A stretch of 64,000 bases of DNA from Macrocystis pyrifera (taxonomy: Eukaryota; Sar; Phaeophyceae; Laminariales; Laminariaceae). Made by a program: the position numbers and the translations under genes. This document shows positions 45,345 through 56,600 of the stretch, piece after piece. A model generated the notes under the pieces. It was not told where the DNA came from, did not search any database, and was given only the letters and a program-made list of their open reading frames with translations. The stretch lies in contig JASSKH010000009.1 in NCBI GenBank assembly GCA_031763025.1, positions 868,001-932,000 of the forward strand, read 5' to 3'. Position 1 is the stretch's first letter. The number at the start of each line of letters is the position of its first letter.

Positions 45345-46970
45345 CACTTCACACTGTTCTGTTTCGCCGCTGTGGCCACCGCCTATCTTCTACGATAGCG
45401 ATCGTTTTCTCGCTGCTATCTCGTGTACCAAACTCGTACATGTAACATTCGTTTATTTGTCTCGTCTCTTCTTCTGACACATCCCGTTCCTCCTTGTACA
45501 TTTCACATTATCCTACTGTGTGAGGTCTACTCTCTATTGCTTTGCCACACGAGCACATATGTACATCTACTTCCTCTTCCTCCTTGCTACTGGTGTACCT
45601 CTTCCTTCTTTCTGGCAGGCCCAGGTCCCCTACACGAAATCGCAGTTTCAGCGTTTTCGCGAAGTCCGTTGGGCCGTACAAATACGTTTTCATTCCTATC
45701 CTATCCTTTGCTCAACCCCCGATGCTCTGAGTGTTTCTCCGACTTCACTTTGGTTCTTAGCGCTAGACTTCCCCCTTCTTTCTATCTATTCTTCTGCTTC
45801 TGTCTTGTGCTCTCCAAAAATTCCCGGCAGACATTATATCTTTTTGATTTTCCTCCTACATACGTCCATGCTTTCTCAAGTACGCTATCCCACCTCATTT
45901 CAGCTCGCCCTTTTGTTACTTTCTCCCATACAGCTCTATCAACTATGGCTGGCAACTTGTTTTTCGGCATGTTCCTTGCATTATATTGCAATTTCAACTT
46001 TATTATGTATCTATTCGTCTCACGCGGGTACGTCCCCAGTTCTGCTCTTACTACCGTGTTACTCGTCGTACTTGCGCATATTGGGGATTTTTCTAGCTGC
46101 TGTCATTTGTACCGTTTCCAACTGTTTTACGAGTTTCGCGTTCCCTTCCCATACTTCTCCTGCATATTCTTGTTTTGGTGCTATCACTTCCATCAGGATA
46201 TATCTCTTGATCCTAGTGTCAAGGTGCGAGTCTGTTAGGATCGCATCCATCTTAAGTACGTGTGTTTCATCCTTTCCTGTTACTTTTGCTACATGTTGCC
46301 CCAAGAGCAGTCTTCTGAGATCTCTGCGCCAAGGCATATATACCGGTCTACGATCGGCAATTCATCTTCTCCCCACTTCCAACTGAAATTTACCGGGTTC
46401 ACCTTATGTTCGTTGCATACAACTACTGCGCAGTTATTTACCTTCGCCGTCACCCTCCATTTCCTAATGAACTCTAGCGCCTTCTCTGTTTGTTTCTGCG
46501 AACCTTCGGGTGTTTGCGATATCCCCACGAAGTCATCGGCAATCATCAGTCCCGACTCTGTATCTTCCCCCGCCGTAACTCCCTGCTTTGCTGCTTCGGC
46601 TGCTACCATCAGGTCGTTAATACATACCTTGAATATAATAGATGATAACGTACACCCCTATGCAACTCCTCGAAAACATCGACATACTTCAATATTTCCC
46701 CGTCCAGGATCACAGCACTTCTCACACATTCCGGTTTTTTGTTCCAATCAGTCTCCACATCTTTCTTCTGATCCCTACTTCCCACAACTTTTTTCACAAG
46801 CCATTTCTCCATACTGTGTCGCAGGCCTTTTTGTACATCTACAGTAAAAAGAAACAGTATACGTCGTAAGTCCCGTGCCTCTCCTCACCTTGGATTATCT
46901 TACCTAAGGTGTACATATGGTCTAAGGTTTGGCCCAAACCCTGCTGGCCCTGATCTTATTTTGTCTTCCT
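45345..46970 (-). mobile_element. Non-LTR retrotransposon, inverted decayed copy
   Basis: Minus-strand fragments match the 41.5-43.5 kb copy in order: GFGPNLRPYVH (decayed GFRPN), ECVRSAVILDGEI, IADDFVGISQTPEG (FADD box), NFSWKWGEDELPIVDRY, KLVKQLETVQMTA, NMPKNKLPAIVDRA, LPERRKRYTSSKEEEEVD, CSCGKAIE. Different frames throughout. The terminal MTKASNK and poly-C are missing. The long plus-strand ORFs here are its antisense. Confidence 0.88.
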
Positions 46971-46974
46971 TGAC

Positions 46975-47480
46975 GGCGGGGGGGGGTACTCATTATTAAG
47001 CATGGCCGTAGTCGTATGACCATAGACCCTCGCATCATCGTGCCGGGCCGGACCACGCGTTGGGTTTTCACTGACCAGGCAGACAATGCTTGCACTAAGC
47101 GCGAAGCCCCGTGAGGTGTCCGGCGAGTCGTACGAGGGGTGAGCTGCATCCTACTAGGAACCGCTTGTCAGGCGGACTTGCGTATGGATGTGAGTTGATT
47201 TATTTTCCGTTCCGGTTCGGTGTGGCCACTTCCAGAGACAGCAATGGCTTCACTATGTAACTGCCTCGTGGGCGCCTTACCATAAACACTACGCGATACG
47301 AAAATTCCCGCCGTGCGGAGAAAAGGTTCCACCCCGCACGAATAATCTAACTCGCTCGCCAGCCGTGAACCACCAAAAAAAACGGTACCCTGGTTATCTG
47401 CTGTAGGTCACCAAGTGAGCGGCAGGTTTCATAGTGTCATTGCCAAGCGACTACACCCAACCTAAATAATAGGGGGCGGG
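46975..47480 (-). mobile_element. N1 non-coding repeat, copy C
   Basis: G-run, GTACTCATTATTAAGC, the shared body, the CCGTGCGGAG...CCCCGCACG hairpin, GGTACCCTGGTTATC and CACCCAACC, then a G-rich run. It abuts the inverted LINE copy with only a G-run between them. Confidence 0.78.
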
Positions 47481-47647
47481 GGAGGGGGTCCACGATTCAT
47501 GAATTACAGGGTACGTACCTATCATGCATGAGTGCCGAGCTTACCGGGGCTTGGCTGTATGGTTTGCGGGGGGGATGAAAACGCTTACGGACATCATCAA
47601 CGTTCTGCAAGAAAAATTACCACCCTCCATTTCCTACAGTAGTAGTA

Positions 47648-47752
47648 TTACGGGGGTCCATAGTTAACGGGACCAAATTTTGTTAGCAAAAATAGGCAAA
47701 TATATAGGTTTTTATGTACATCATAGGTCCTGTTAACTATGGACCCCCGTAA
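47648..47752. mobile_element. MITE family A, copy 8
   Basis: Perfect outer 15 bp of both terminal repeats, inserted in an AGT repeat (GTAGTA on both sides), which makes the TA duplication especially clear. Confidence 0.9.
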
Positions 47753-47853
47753 TAGTAGTAGTAGCTGTCGGGACTGCTATTGATTTGCCTACAGCACAGA
47801 CCACCCAAAACAATCAGCCCCTGACACTATCATACCAACAGGAAAGGCAACTA

Positions 47854-47958
47854 TTACGGGGGTCAATAGTTAATAGAACCTATGGTATATATAAAAACAT
47901 ATATATTTACCTATTTTTACTATTAATATTTGGTCTTATTTACTATGGTCCTCCGTAA
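47854..47958. mobile_element. MITE family A, copy 9
   Basis: About 100 bp after copy 8. Left TTACGGGGGTCAATAG, right CTCCGTAA. The two copies differ enough to be separate insertions. Confidence 0.85.
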
Positions 47959-48195
47959 TAAAAGGTGGCCCATGATGCATCAATTTATTGCTGTCAGTGT
48001 GAAAGAGTGCGCGTTCCGCAGATTTAACTTTCAGTGAAACGAAACTCCCGGAAATCTTGTTTTCTTGCAAATCCCGAGCCTGAATTTTATTGCGTGTATC
48101 GCTCTCATTTTCATATGCAATTGGTGTCCCGTGCTACTCTGTTAGTTTTTTTTTTTTTTTTTTTTATCCACCGGCGGATTGGTAAAAATGAAGCT

Positions 48196-48288
48196 TAGCC
48201 CTTTTAAGACCGCAGTCCCGTTTTGGGGACAAAGTACTTGAAATGTGACTGCTTTGTCCCCCAAGACGGGACTGCGATCTTAAGGTCA
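48196..48288. mobile_element. MITE family B, copy 2
   Basis: GCCCTTTTAAGACCGCAGTCCC and mirror GGGACTGCGATCTTAAGG, centre with ACAAAGTACTTGAAATGTGAC. Confidence 0.75.
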
Positions 48289-48589
48289 CCACACTTCCAC
48301 GTTCCAATTTCGTGCCGTGTGTGTCAATTTAGCCCATAGCTATCTCCCCGTTGCAACTTCAGAACAGGCTGCTGTTAAGGTCTTAGTCCGTTGGGCTCAA
48401 GTTGAAAGGTTAACCAATTGCCTACCCAAAATCTAAGCCTCATAACACTCTCCCCCCCTGGAACGGACCGGATATACGGGTCGACGCGTGACACCAACAC
48501 GCGGTTCCAATTTATGGGGATCCAGAAGTATTTTTTCAGGTTCTTGACATGAGGAAATTCACTTTTCTTTAAAAAGCGATTTCATGGTG

Positions 48590-48716
48590 GACGTGAGATT
48601 CGAACTCACGACCAACTACCCATGTTCTGCCATCGTCGCCATTTGTTAAGATCATAGTCCGTTGGGCTAAAGTTGAAAGGTTAACCAATTGCCTACCCAA
48701 TCTAAGCCTCATAACA
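48590..48716. other. tRNA-complementary (primer-binding-site-like) stretch beside a short LTR-like unit
   Basis: TGGTGGACGTGAGATTCGAA on the plus strand is what a PBS complementary to a tRNA 3-prime end with CCA would look like. It follows a CA dinucleotide. Next to it, 48646-48716 begins TGTTAAGATC and ends CATAACA (a TG...CA unit of about 70 bp). A sister unit lies at 48366-48442. Alternatively a split pseudo-tRNA on the minus strand. Confidence 0.4.
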
Positions 48717-48720
48717 CTCT

Positions 48721-49588
48721 TGTTAAGATCAAGGGTTGCGGGGCACTTTGTATCCCTGGACAGGTCTGCCTTTTAAGTCGGTAAACATTGTACTCACATG
48801 TGTTGTTTGCTTAGCTACAGAAGAGCAGTTTTATTCCTTTCGTGCACGCGGAGATTGAGACCAAGCTCGTGCTCCTCTGGAAAACCCCTGGTTTTCCGTC
48901 TAAGATACGCCTTCCAAGTACTACAAATACGTTCCCAGTGACTGAACCCAGGTAGTTACCGGGCTTTCAATCTCATACAAGACAATATCTTAACACTAGC
49001 CCACTCTGATGAGCCGTATATGCAGAATTATGGGAAATTCGTGGAAACCCCGATTCCACGAACTAGAACATGAGTCGAAGATGCGGCTCCTCAAAATCCA
49101 CTCCCACACCTCTGAACGGCGAGGCAACGAAGCCGGCAAAGTACGTTAAAAAATAAATAAAGGGAAGACCTAGCCTTATGGGGCAGGAAGAAATCGTCGA
49201 TGAAAGCCATCGCCATACCGCCCGCACGGGGGGGGGGCGAGGAAGATGCACGGAAAAGCGAAAAGTGCGTACGGGAACAAAAAGAAAAAAATAACACGGA
49301 GGACGCCACTTGTTAAGATCAAGGGTTGCGGGGCACTTTGTATCCCTGGACAGGTCTGCCTTTTAAGTCGGTAAACATTGTACTCACATGTGTTGTTTGC
49401 TTAGCTACAGAAGAAGAGCAGTTTTATTCCTTTCGTGCACGCGGAGACTGAGACCAAGCTCGTGCTCCTCTGGAAAACCCCTGGTTTTCCATCTAAGATA
49501 CGCCTTCCAAGTACTACAAATACGTTCCCAGTGACTGAACCCAGGTAGTTACCGGGCTTTCAATCTCATACAAGACAATATCTTAACA
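48721..49588 (+). mobile_element. Small LTR-flanked element (TRIM-like)
   Basis: Two near-identical direct repeats (48721-48995 and 49311-49588) both start TGTTAAGATC and end ATATCTTAACA (TG...CA with a 9-bp inverted end). The 315 bp between them encode nothing recognised. Size and layout fit a terminal-repeat retrotransposon in miniature. A clear PBS, polypurine tract or 5-bp target duplication was not found. Confidence 0.65.
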
Positions 49589-50288
49589 CTGCTGTTTTCA
49601 CTGGCGTCGAGGCGCGTTGACCCGACCTGACCCCCGAGGGGAGCAGGTGCGGTGGAGATAGCCACCCGGGAGAGTAATCTCTTCCGGGTATAGTGTGGGA
49701 CTTGCGCGAGCTCACCCACTAAAAAAACCCGAGGCTATGAGGCCTTCCTGTTAGTGTTTGTTGATAAAGCGATAAATGTATATAAGTAGGTAGGGAGGCA
49801 GTCAGCATACAGAGAGTTCGCAGTTTTCCCGGCCTTAAGCGGAAATGGTGTGCGTACGTGTATATATATGTACACGAATTTCGGAGATCTCGAATCGAAC
49901 CCCCACCATCATATTGGATGATTGTTGGACTACTGAAAGTCGCCAGCTATTTAGTGCCTGGTAGGTATCTATCTGTTGAGGCTACAGAAGGCATTGTAGT
50001 TACTGCTGTAGTTGCAGTGGTGTCATCTATCCGACTATTTGTGTTCCCTTCGTTTGCGGAAGGCTTCTTCGCCACATACATACGGGGCGCGCATTATTTC
50101 CGTCCACTCAGAGAGGGAGGGAAGAAGGAAGAGCTAAGAGTTCTGCTGCGATTAATGTGGCGCATCAAAACCCATCACCATCGACGGTGATGGTGCCGAT
50201 GGTAGTGCCGAAGGCCGTTCATTGCGGCGTTTCTTCTACCTCATGTTTTGCGCGTGAGATCAAGCTAAATAGCCCCAGCCGACTATTA
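49589..50288. other. Unassigned, with an LTR-promoter-like stretch
   Basis: GTATATAAGTAGGTAGGGAGGC-type sequence near 49777 resembles a TATA-driven start, but no element can be assembled. A perfect CATCACCATCGACGGTGATG hairpin lies at 50168-50190. Confidence 0.35.
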
Positions 50289-50393
50289 TTACGGGGGTCC
50301 ATAGTTAACAGGACCTATGGCATACATAATAAACTATATATTTAGGTATTTTTACTAACAATATTTGGTCCTGTTTACTACGGTCCCCCGTAA
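50289..50393. mobile_element. MITE family A, copy 10
   Basis: Left TTACGGGGGTCCATAG, right CGGTCCCCCGTAA, TA flanks. Confidence 0.88.
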
Positions 50394-50814
50394 TAATAGT
50401 CAACTATATTCGGTTAGTCGCCAGCCAACTAATACCTATATAATAGCCGGAAATATAGTCATCTCACAGCCCCCTGCCGTTTAGACCTTGAGGTCTTGGC
50501 CAAGCTTCGACGAAAAATGGTGTAAAAATACTCTTCTTTGTCTTGACGTGAAAGCCTACGAACTGAGACCCCGGCCTCCTGGGATATTTGTCTGGACGAA
50601 CACTTTGTAGTGAAGAGTTAGACCAGGTGTGGGCTATCGACCCTTTTCACGAAGAAGCTGCGCCAAGTCGTAAACACTTCTGAATTCAACTAGCACACAC
50701 TGCTGCACCACCACTGTTCCAGCTCCTGTCCTTCTCACGCTGAAGGTCGGAGAAAAAAAATGCGAATAACTGCGTCCCCTGCTCAAGGCGCCAGACTCAA
50801 CATCGAACCTATCA

Positions 50815-51405
50815 CAGTGCGTGGTACAGGCGATAAGCAGTAGCAGTTGCCGATGCTAAGTACAGCACTCAGAACCCAACATAATGCTCGATGCACGGAC
50901 GATACGGAGTACATGGCAGTAGCCGCTAGCCGCCCATCTGTGCTGAAAACAGTACTCATAACCTTACCACAAAGCGCGATACACAGACGATATACAGCAG
51001 AATAAATTGCCTATGCTAAAATACAGCTCTCAGAGCCCATCATAAACACAGACGATGCAGAAGTAGTAGTTTGCCTACTTTGTTGAATACAGCACTCAGC
51101 ACCTATTAATAGCACAATGCGCGATACACAGACGATACAGAGAGCAGTAGTCACCATGTTGAATACGGCACTCAGAACCTAGCATGATGCGCGATACACA
51201 ACACGATACAGAGCAGCATTAGGTGTCGCCTACGAATGCTGAACACACCACTCGGAATCTAATCATAATGCGCTATACCCATACGATACAGAGAAGTAGT
51301 AGTCGCCTAAGCTGAATACCACTCAGAACTTGTAGCACAACGCGCGATACACAGAAGATCCAGAGTATAATAGTAGTCGCCCATCCTACATAAGGCACTC
51401 AGCCA
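50815..51405. repeat. Degenerate minisatellite, about 75-80 bp unit
   Basis: Seven to eight diverged units built on TGCTGAATACAGCACTCAGA, CATAATGCGCGATACACAGAC, GATACAGAGCAGTAGTAGTC. Indels and substitutions between units suggest age. Confidence 0.8.
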
Positions 51406-51978
51406 GATCCTACTTGTCAATACTAGGGGATCCTCGATTCAAACCCGTGACTGGCCGGGCCCGTTACTGAAAAAATATGCTAGGAACCGCGGTTATCCGC
51501 CTTGTGTGACCGACCTATACACTTCAACTGGTATGTTAAGGCCAAAAGAGCTCTAGAAGCAACACAAAAAAAAATGTTTCCTTTTGGTCTACATAAATAT
51601 AATATCTTCTGGTAAATACCTGGTAGTAATTAGCTTTCGGTCTACTCGATGTCAACCAACCGCAACTTCATCACGACACACGCGGTTGAAAAACCTCGAC
51701 GTCTACTCGTACACCGACACAGCTGCACGACTAAACACATTTAAAATGTCATGGGGAACAAGACCTTTTACGCTATCTATGGTAGTACACACGGTGCCGG
51801 GCCCGAGCTCGGCGCGTACACTATATTTTGACCTCAACATCAAAAACAGCAACTAGTGTACCCTCAGCCTGCAACCAAGTCGAATTCACAAGCACTATAA
51901 AATCTGGACTACTTGTGGAGAAGCCCGTCAAGTCCGTCCGCTTGAAGAAGGACCGGCTACCGGGGTTCCGACAATTGC

Positions 51979-52014
<36 letters not shown>

Positions 52015-52296
52015 CTAGATGGATCCTTTGAAGCAGAACACGAACTCCCAAAAAAAGACCGACCCTCCTATACTACAAACAGATGTGCATCATAGCGCAT
52101 CCCACCAGACAAAAATATCGCAAAATTCGACCCCTCTAACCAAAATAAAAACCGGCATTGTACAGAAAATAATCGCAACACACCCGACATAGCATATTTT
52201 ACACTTGGCACTACTACTGCCAAGAAGCCGCGCACCGCCGCCGGCGCCGTACAATGCGGAGCTAGCGGCAGATTGCAGAGAAAGGCGTAGATCAGC
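51406..52296. other. Unassigned spacer with a 34-base G run
   Basis: A G homopolymer at 51981-52014 ends GGGGCTAG. Near 51427-51545 there is another weak tRNA-like B-box complement (GATTCAAACCCGTGAC). No gene recognised. Confidence 0.4.
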
Positions 52297-52393
52297 TTAA
52301 CCCTTCAAGGACTGCAGCTCCGTTTTGGGGACAAAGCACTTGGAATTAGACTGGATTGTCCCCATAATGGGCCTGCAGTACTAAAGGGGTTAA
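52297..52393. mobile_element. MITE family B, copy 3
   Basis: TTAACCCTTCAAGGACTGCAG and mirror CTGCAGTACTAAAGGGGTTAA. The best-preserved ends of the family. Confidence 0.8.
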
Positions 52394-53095
52394 ACGCCGT
52401 TACCAAAGTCAACCGTTGTACACAAAAAAGCAGGGGAGGGAAGCACTAGGCCTACCACTACTCCGCCCCAACTGACCGTCATGACCGAAAGAAAGTCGGG
52501 AAACACGAGGACTGCGAGAACTTGAACTTGCGTCCCAACAGAAAATAAAAAAAATGAAAATAAAACGACCATACACCCACAGGCGACTGCCAAACTAAAC
52601 GGCGCGCTCCACCCCCCCCATCCCACGGCGTGGGGCTGAGAGGGGGGCTTGAGAGTAAAAGCTAAAGTCCTTAGTCAAAATAAACCTCTGCGCGGCTGGT
52701 CTACTGCTTTCACGACATATCAGTATCTAACACGCTACTACGCTATCATACTCACTCGTAACAACACGAGAGTTGCTCGGGGGATGAAACGCCCGAAGAC
52801 CATTTGAGGACAAGAGGTTCGTCGCTCCGTCCACGCACACTACCTAGCCAATATTCATACGACTCTTTTTGAGCCACGGATCACTACTAATGGTACGGGA
52901 CGACAACCCACACAAAACACGAAAAAGTCCTATGTGAGACCCCCGGAAGTGCATCCATCCAAGCTTGAAAAAAAAGTGCAAAACAAAAATGAAACAAGTC
53001 ATGTGTGGCACAAAATGTAACTGCCTACAAGGCAAAAAAAGAAGAGTAGATTGAAATAAATTCGGTCAAGGGGACAAACGAAGAGAGAGGTCAGA

Positions 53096-53653
53096 TCAAG
53101 CCGACGAATCACCGCCAACCGACGTAGTATCACTGTCCGACTGGCTCGAATCTTCCTCATCTTCCTCCTCTTCCTCCTCCTCCTCCTCCTCCTCCTCCCT
53201 CCGCAGAACCACGTTTTTCTCATCGTGGTAGACATGAGTGTGGAACTCCCCATTCTCCCCCATCTTGTCCACCCCTTCCGGCAGCGCCTTCACGAACGCC
53301 TCGCAGAAAATATTCCCCACCGCCAACCCCGCCAACCCCTGATGCTTGGGCTCCACCGAGCAAACCTTCAAGGTGACCCCCGTCTCCGCCCAAAGCCTGG
53401 AGAGCAACTCCGAGTACGGCACTCCAAAAAGCGGGAACTCGCACTGGTACACCCCCGAGAAAGCAACCTCCCTCCACGATCGCAGCTCTTGCAGGTGCAG
53501 GTCGCCGAACACGAGCTTCTTGACGCGGAGAGGTTTGAGTGCAGCCTTGAGCGTTACCGGGTACGCATCGGGGTAGGGACCGGTCCCGCCTCCGAGGGGC
53601 ACGGCTAGGAGGTCGACGCCCTCGCGCTGCGCTTGGGCGAGCACGTCCGATAT
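53096..53653 (-). CDS. PP-loop ATPase C-terminal exon
   Basis: Acceptor GGCCGCAG. ISDVLAQAQREGVDLLAVPLGG continues the fold, then VFGDLHLQELRSWRE, CEFPLFGVPYSELL, KVCSVEP and GVDKMGENGEFHTHVY. A run of about twelve Glu (a GAG/GAA repeat) and a Ser/Asp-rich tail end the protein at TGA 53098-53096. The 5.5 kb intron before this exon holds two MITE-A copies, a SINE-B and a MITE-B. Confidence 0.85.
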   Translation of the reverse strand: MSDVLAQAQREGVDLLAVPLGGGTGPYPDAYPVTLKAALKPLRVKKLVFGDLHLQELRSWREVAFSGVYQCEFPLFGVPYSELLSRLWAETGVTLKVCSVEPKHQGLAGLAVGNIFCEAFVKALPEGVDKMGENGEFHTHVYHDEKNVVLRREEEEEEEEEEEEDEEDSSQSDSDTTSVGGDSSA

Positions 53654-56600
53654 CTGCGGCCGTCGTTGTCGTCGCCGCCATGTTTCGTTTTTTTGTTTTT
53701 TTTTTTGTTGGCGGCGATGTTCGCGGGTAGGGGTGGGGATGGGGGGGGGCGGGGGGGGAGGGGGGAGGGTAGGTTAGAGGAGGGTTTCCGGACGTCTACT
53801 CTGGGCGACCGGTCGGCGGACTATACGCACTACCAGGTACATCATACCTGTATGCACGCGAGGTACGAGTGTGACAAGGTTGCATTGAGAAAGAGAAGAA
53901 AAGGCCGTGTATAAGCCACAATAGACTCCACCCAAGCCTTGTACCCACAAAATTTGTACCGGTTGTACTGGTGTGTGTGCTATTACGGGGGACCATAGTA
54001 AACGGGACCAAATATTGTTAGTAAAAATAGGGAAACATATAGGTTTTTGAGTGTACCGTAGGTGCTATTTACTATGGCCCTCCGTAATAGAGCCTGCGCT
54101 AGTGAGGGATTGGGCTCGCTGTCGCTAGACTTACGGAGTAAATCACACGTTACGAACTAAGAACCATTGCGCAAAGGAGGGGTGTCAGATGACAATGCAT
54201 GCCGAATGAACAATAAAAAGAATGTTGTAACTCGTAATAGTAATAGTACTCGCATCAACGAAAATGTTGTGAAAGAGGGCCCCATACCCCCGGGCCATCA
54301 TCAAAGTGATGGACACGCGATGTTTTCGTTCAAACATATTTTGATAGTATTCGCGTAAAAGTTAAGGGCGCGTGCTGAGCGCGTGCGAGAGCAGCCGCCA
54401 CGTCGCCACGAGATACACCAGGCAGATCTACCAGCTACCTTCGGGTAGAGCTGAGTCATCAACATGTAACTTTTAACTTTTCTATCAAGTTAGGGAAAAC
54501 GTCAGCAGGCACGAGGTCGTCTCTGCGACCCGGTGGGCAACCGGTATGCAGAGATGTTCATCGGTCTCTCGTGCCTGTCATACCTTCCTGCTTCCAGAGA
54601 CCGAAGTCCTACGTAATGAAGGGGTCGAGGATACGCACATATGAACACAATACCTTGTACCAGTCGCAAAACCAGCGTATAAAAATTGGTTCCGTGACTC
54701 GGGCTATTGGAGCGCAGATGGCCGAGACAATTAAGATGAATGACAGACAGACAGACGTCGAAAAATCGAAAAATGGACAAAAATGTCGAACCGAAACGCG
54801 CTTGCTTGCGCCAATTTCAATGTTCGATTTTAAAACTTTAGCATAGGCGACAGGTGATCACTTACGAGCTAATTCATCTACCTGGCACAAATATGAATAG
54901 TATCAAGTTCGGGTACTGCTGTATTCATGCACGTATCCACGGGTCAATTTGCAGGTCGGCGGTGAACTACCTTCCGTACCAGGTACGTCGCCTTCAGATT
55001 AGACCCTTGCTTTCATGTATAATACCCAGCATCAGGGCACCCAGCATCATGATTCAGTAGCAAGTACACCTACAGCAGTGTTCGTCCTGATTTTTCATCC
55101 TAGAGATTCACATCTGGTGCAAATTCTGTGGTGACATACACGTGGTATCCCGCAATACCCTTCACAGCAGCAGTGAGCGTATACCAGGTACATACAGGCT
55201 ATTGAAAAAAATGTATTGAGCAGCGCATCGAATAATATCCTTCGTCAGTGACAATCGAATGCCAACACACAAGCTACCCGCATTAATAGTTCCCCCCACA
55301 AAAATAATTATTGGGAAGATAGATTTTTACCCAACCCACAGATGGTCACACGAGCGAAAGCGGAAGCAGCAACACGCCACAAGCACCAAAAAAAAAAAAC
55401 ACGCTTGATCACGGTACTACTCGTAGCCATGCGGGGATGGATGCAGGAAAGACTTTTTCCCGAAACGGCTGCCGCGCAGCGGTCTTAGGCACGTTTGTCC
55501 TGCAACGTACAACATGACTGGAGGGGCACCAATCATGTCCAGCGCAGGCGCAACACAACCAACCCTCGACTGCAGTCTATCATAAAAATATCGACATCAT
55601 CATCTCTCGAAGGCAGTGACTGACTGACATACAGCAGTACCACTCTCCAGCGCTTTTATCGGTATTTCGATGTTCAGGGTGGGGTAGTTCCACATGATAT
55701 CACATCACATACCACATGATATCGCATCATGTACCACTATTACGGAGGACCATAGTAAATAGGACCTACCACACACACAGAAAACAATATATTTCACTAT
55801 TTTTACTAACAATATTTGGTCCTATTTACTGTGATCCCCCGCAATAGGTTCAGAAATGCAAGGATTGTTTGCGTATTGATTCGTATGTAATCCAAGAGTA
55901 CAGAGCGGTATATAGCGTTGGTTTATAGCGTCAACTAGCCTTTTAGGCTGGAAATCATGCGTGCCGGGTAGCGGGCTACGGGCCATGATAATTTTTGCTG
56001 CCACAGCCCATACCGGTCGCTCCCCCCGTGGTTCAGTGGTGTACACCCTCGAATGCTGCTGGATTTTTTTTCCTTGACGTCAAATCCCACCGTGGGTGAT
56101 AATTTCTTAATCATTCGTAGTATTTGCGAAAGCACAAAACGAATCGACTGCTGAGAGCGCGGGGCGTGGTTAGACGCGAGTCGATGAGGGAAGACATGGC
56201 TCACATTTTTTCTCGCGATGCTAAAATACAATGAATGAGGGCACGAAACGTAGTGCGGAGGGGGGAGGAGGGGGAGAGCCTGCTATGTGACCCCGGATCT
56301 GAGCCACGACTATCATTGGAGAGAGACAGAAAATAACGGTAATATAATAAATGGCAAGAGAAAAAAAAAAAATACACATCGTACATGGATGCCGGGGCTC
56401 TGACATTGTCAGAAAAGACGCAGAGCCCAAAGCAAGTGCCTCCAGAAGTACTCTTGCGATGATTGAGAGGAAGAGGTGCCAGGTGTGTATAATTGATGCG
56501 CGAAGCAAAGGCGCGATTGTTTCGTGGCCAGAATCTTCGTTAGTTGGTGGTGCAAAAAAAACAACGATGTTTCCACACGCACATGGCTATATACCGAAGA

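Noticed and set aside
45423..46847. Plus-strand ORFs up to 288 codons
   Set aside because: They are antisense to the inverted LINE copy, whose RT motifs are on the minus strand. The same applies to 42386-43340 on the minus strand.
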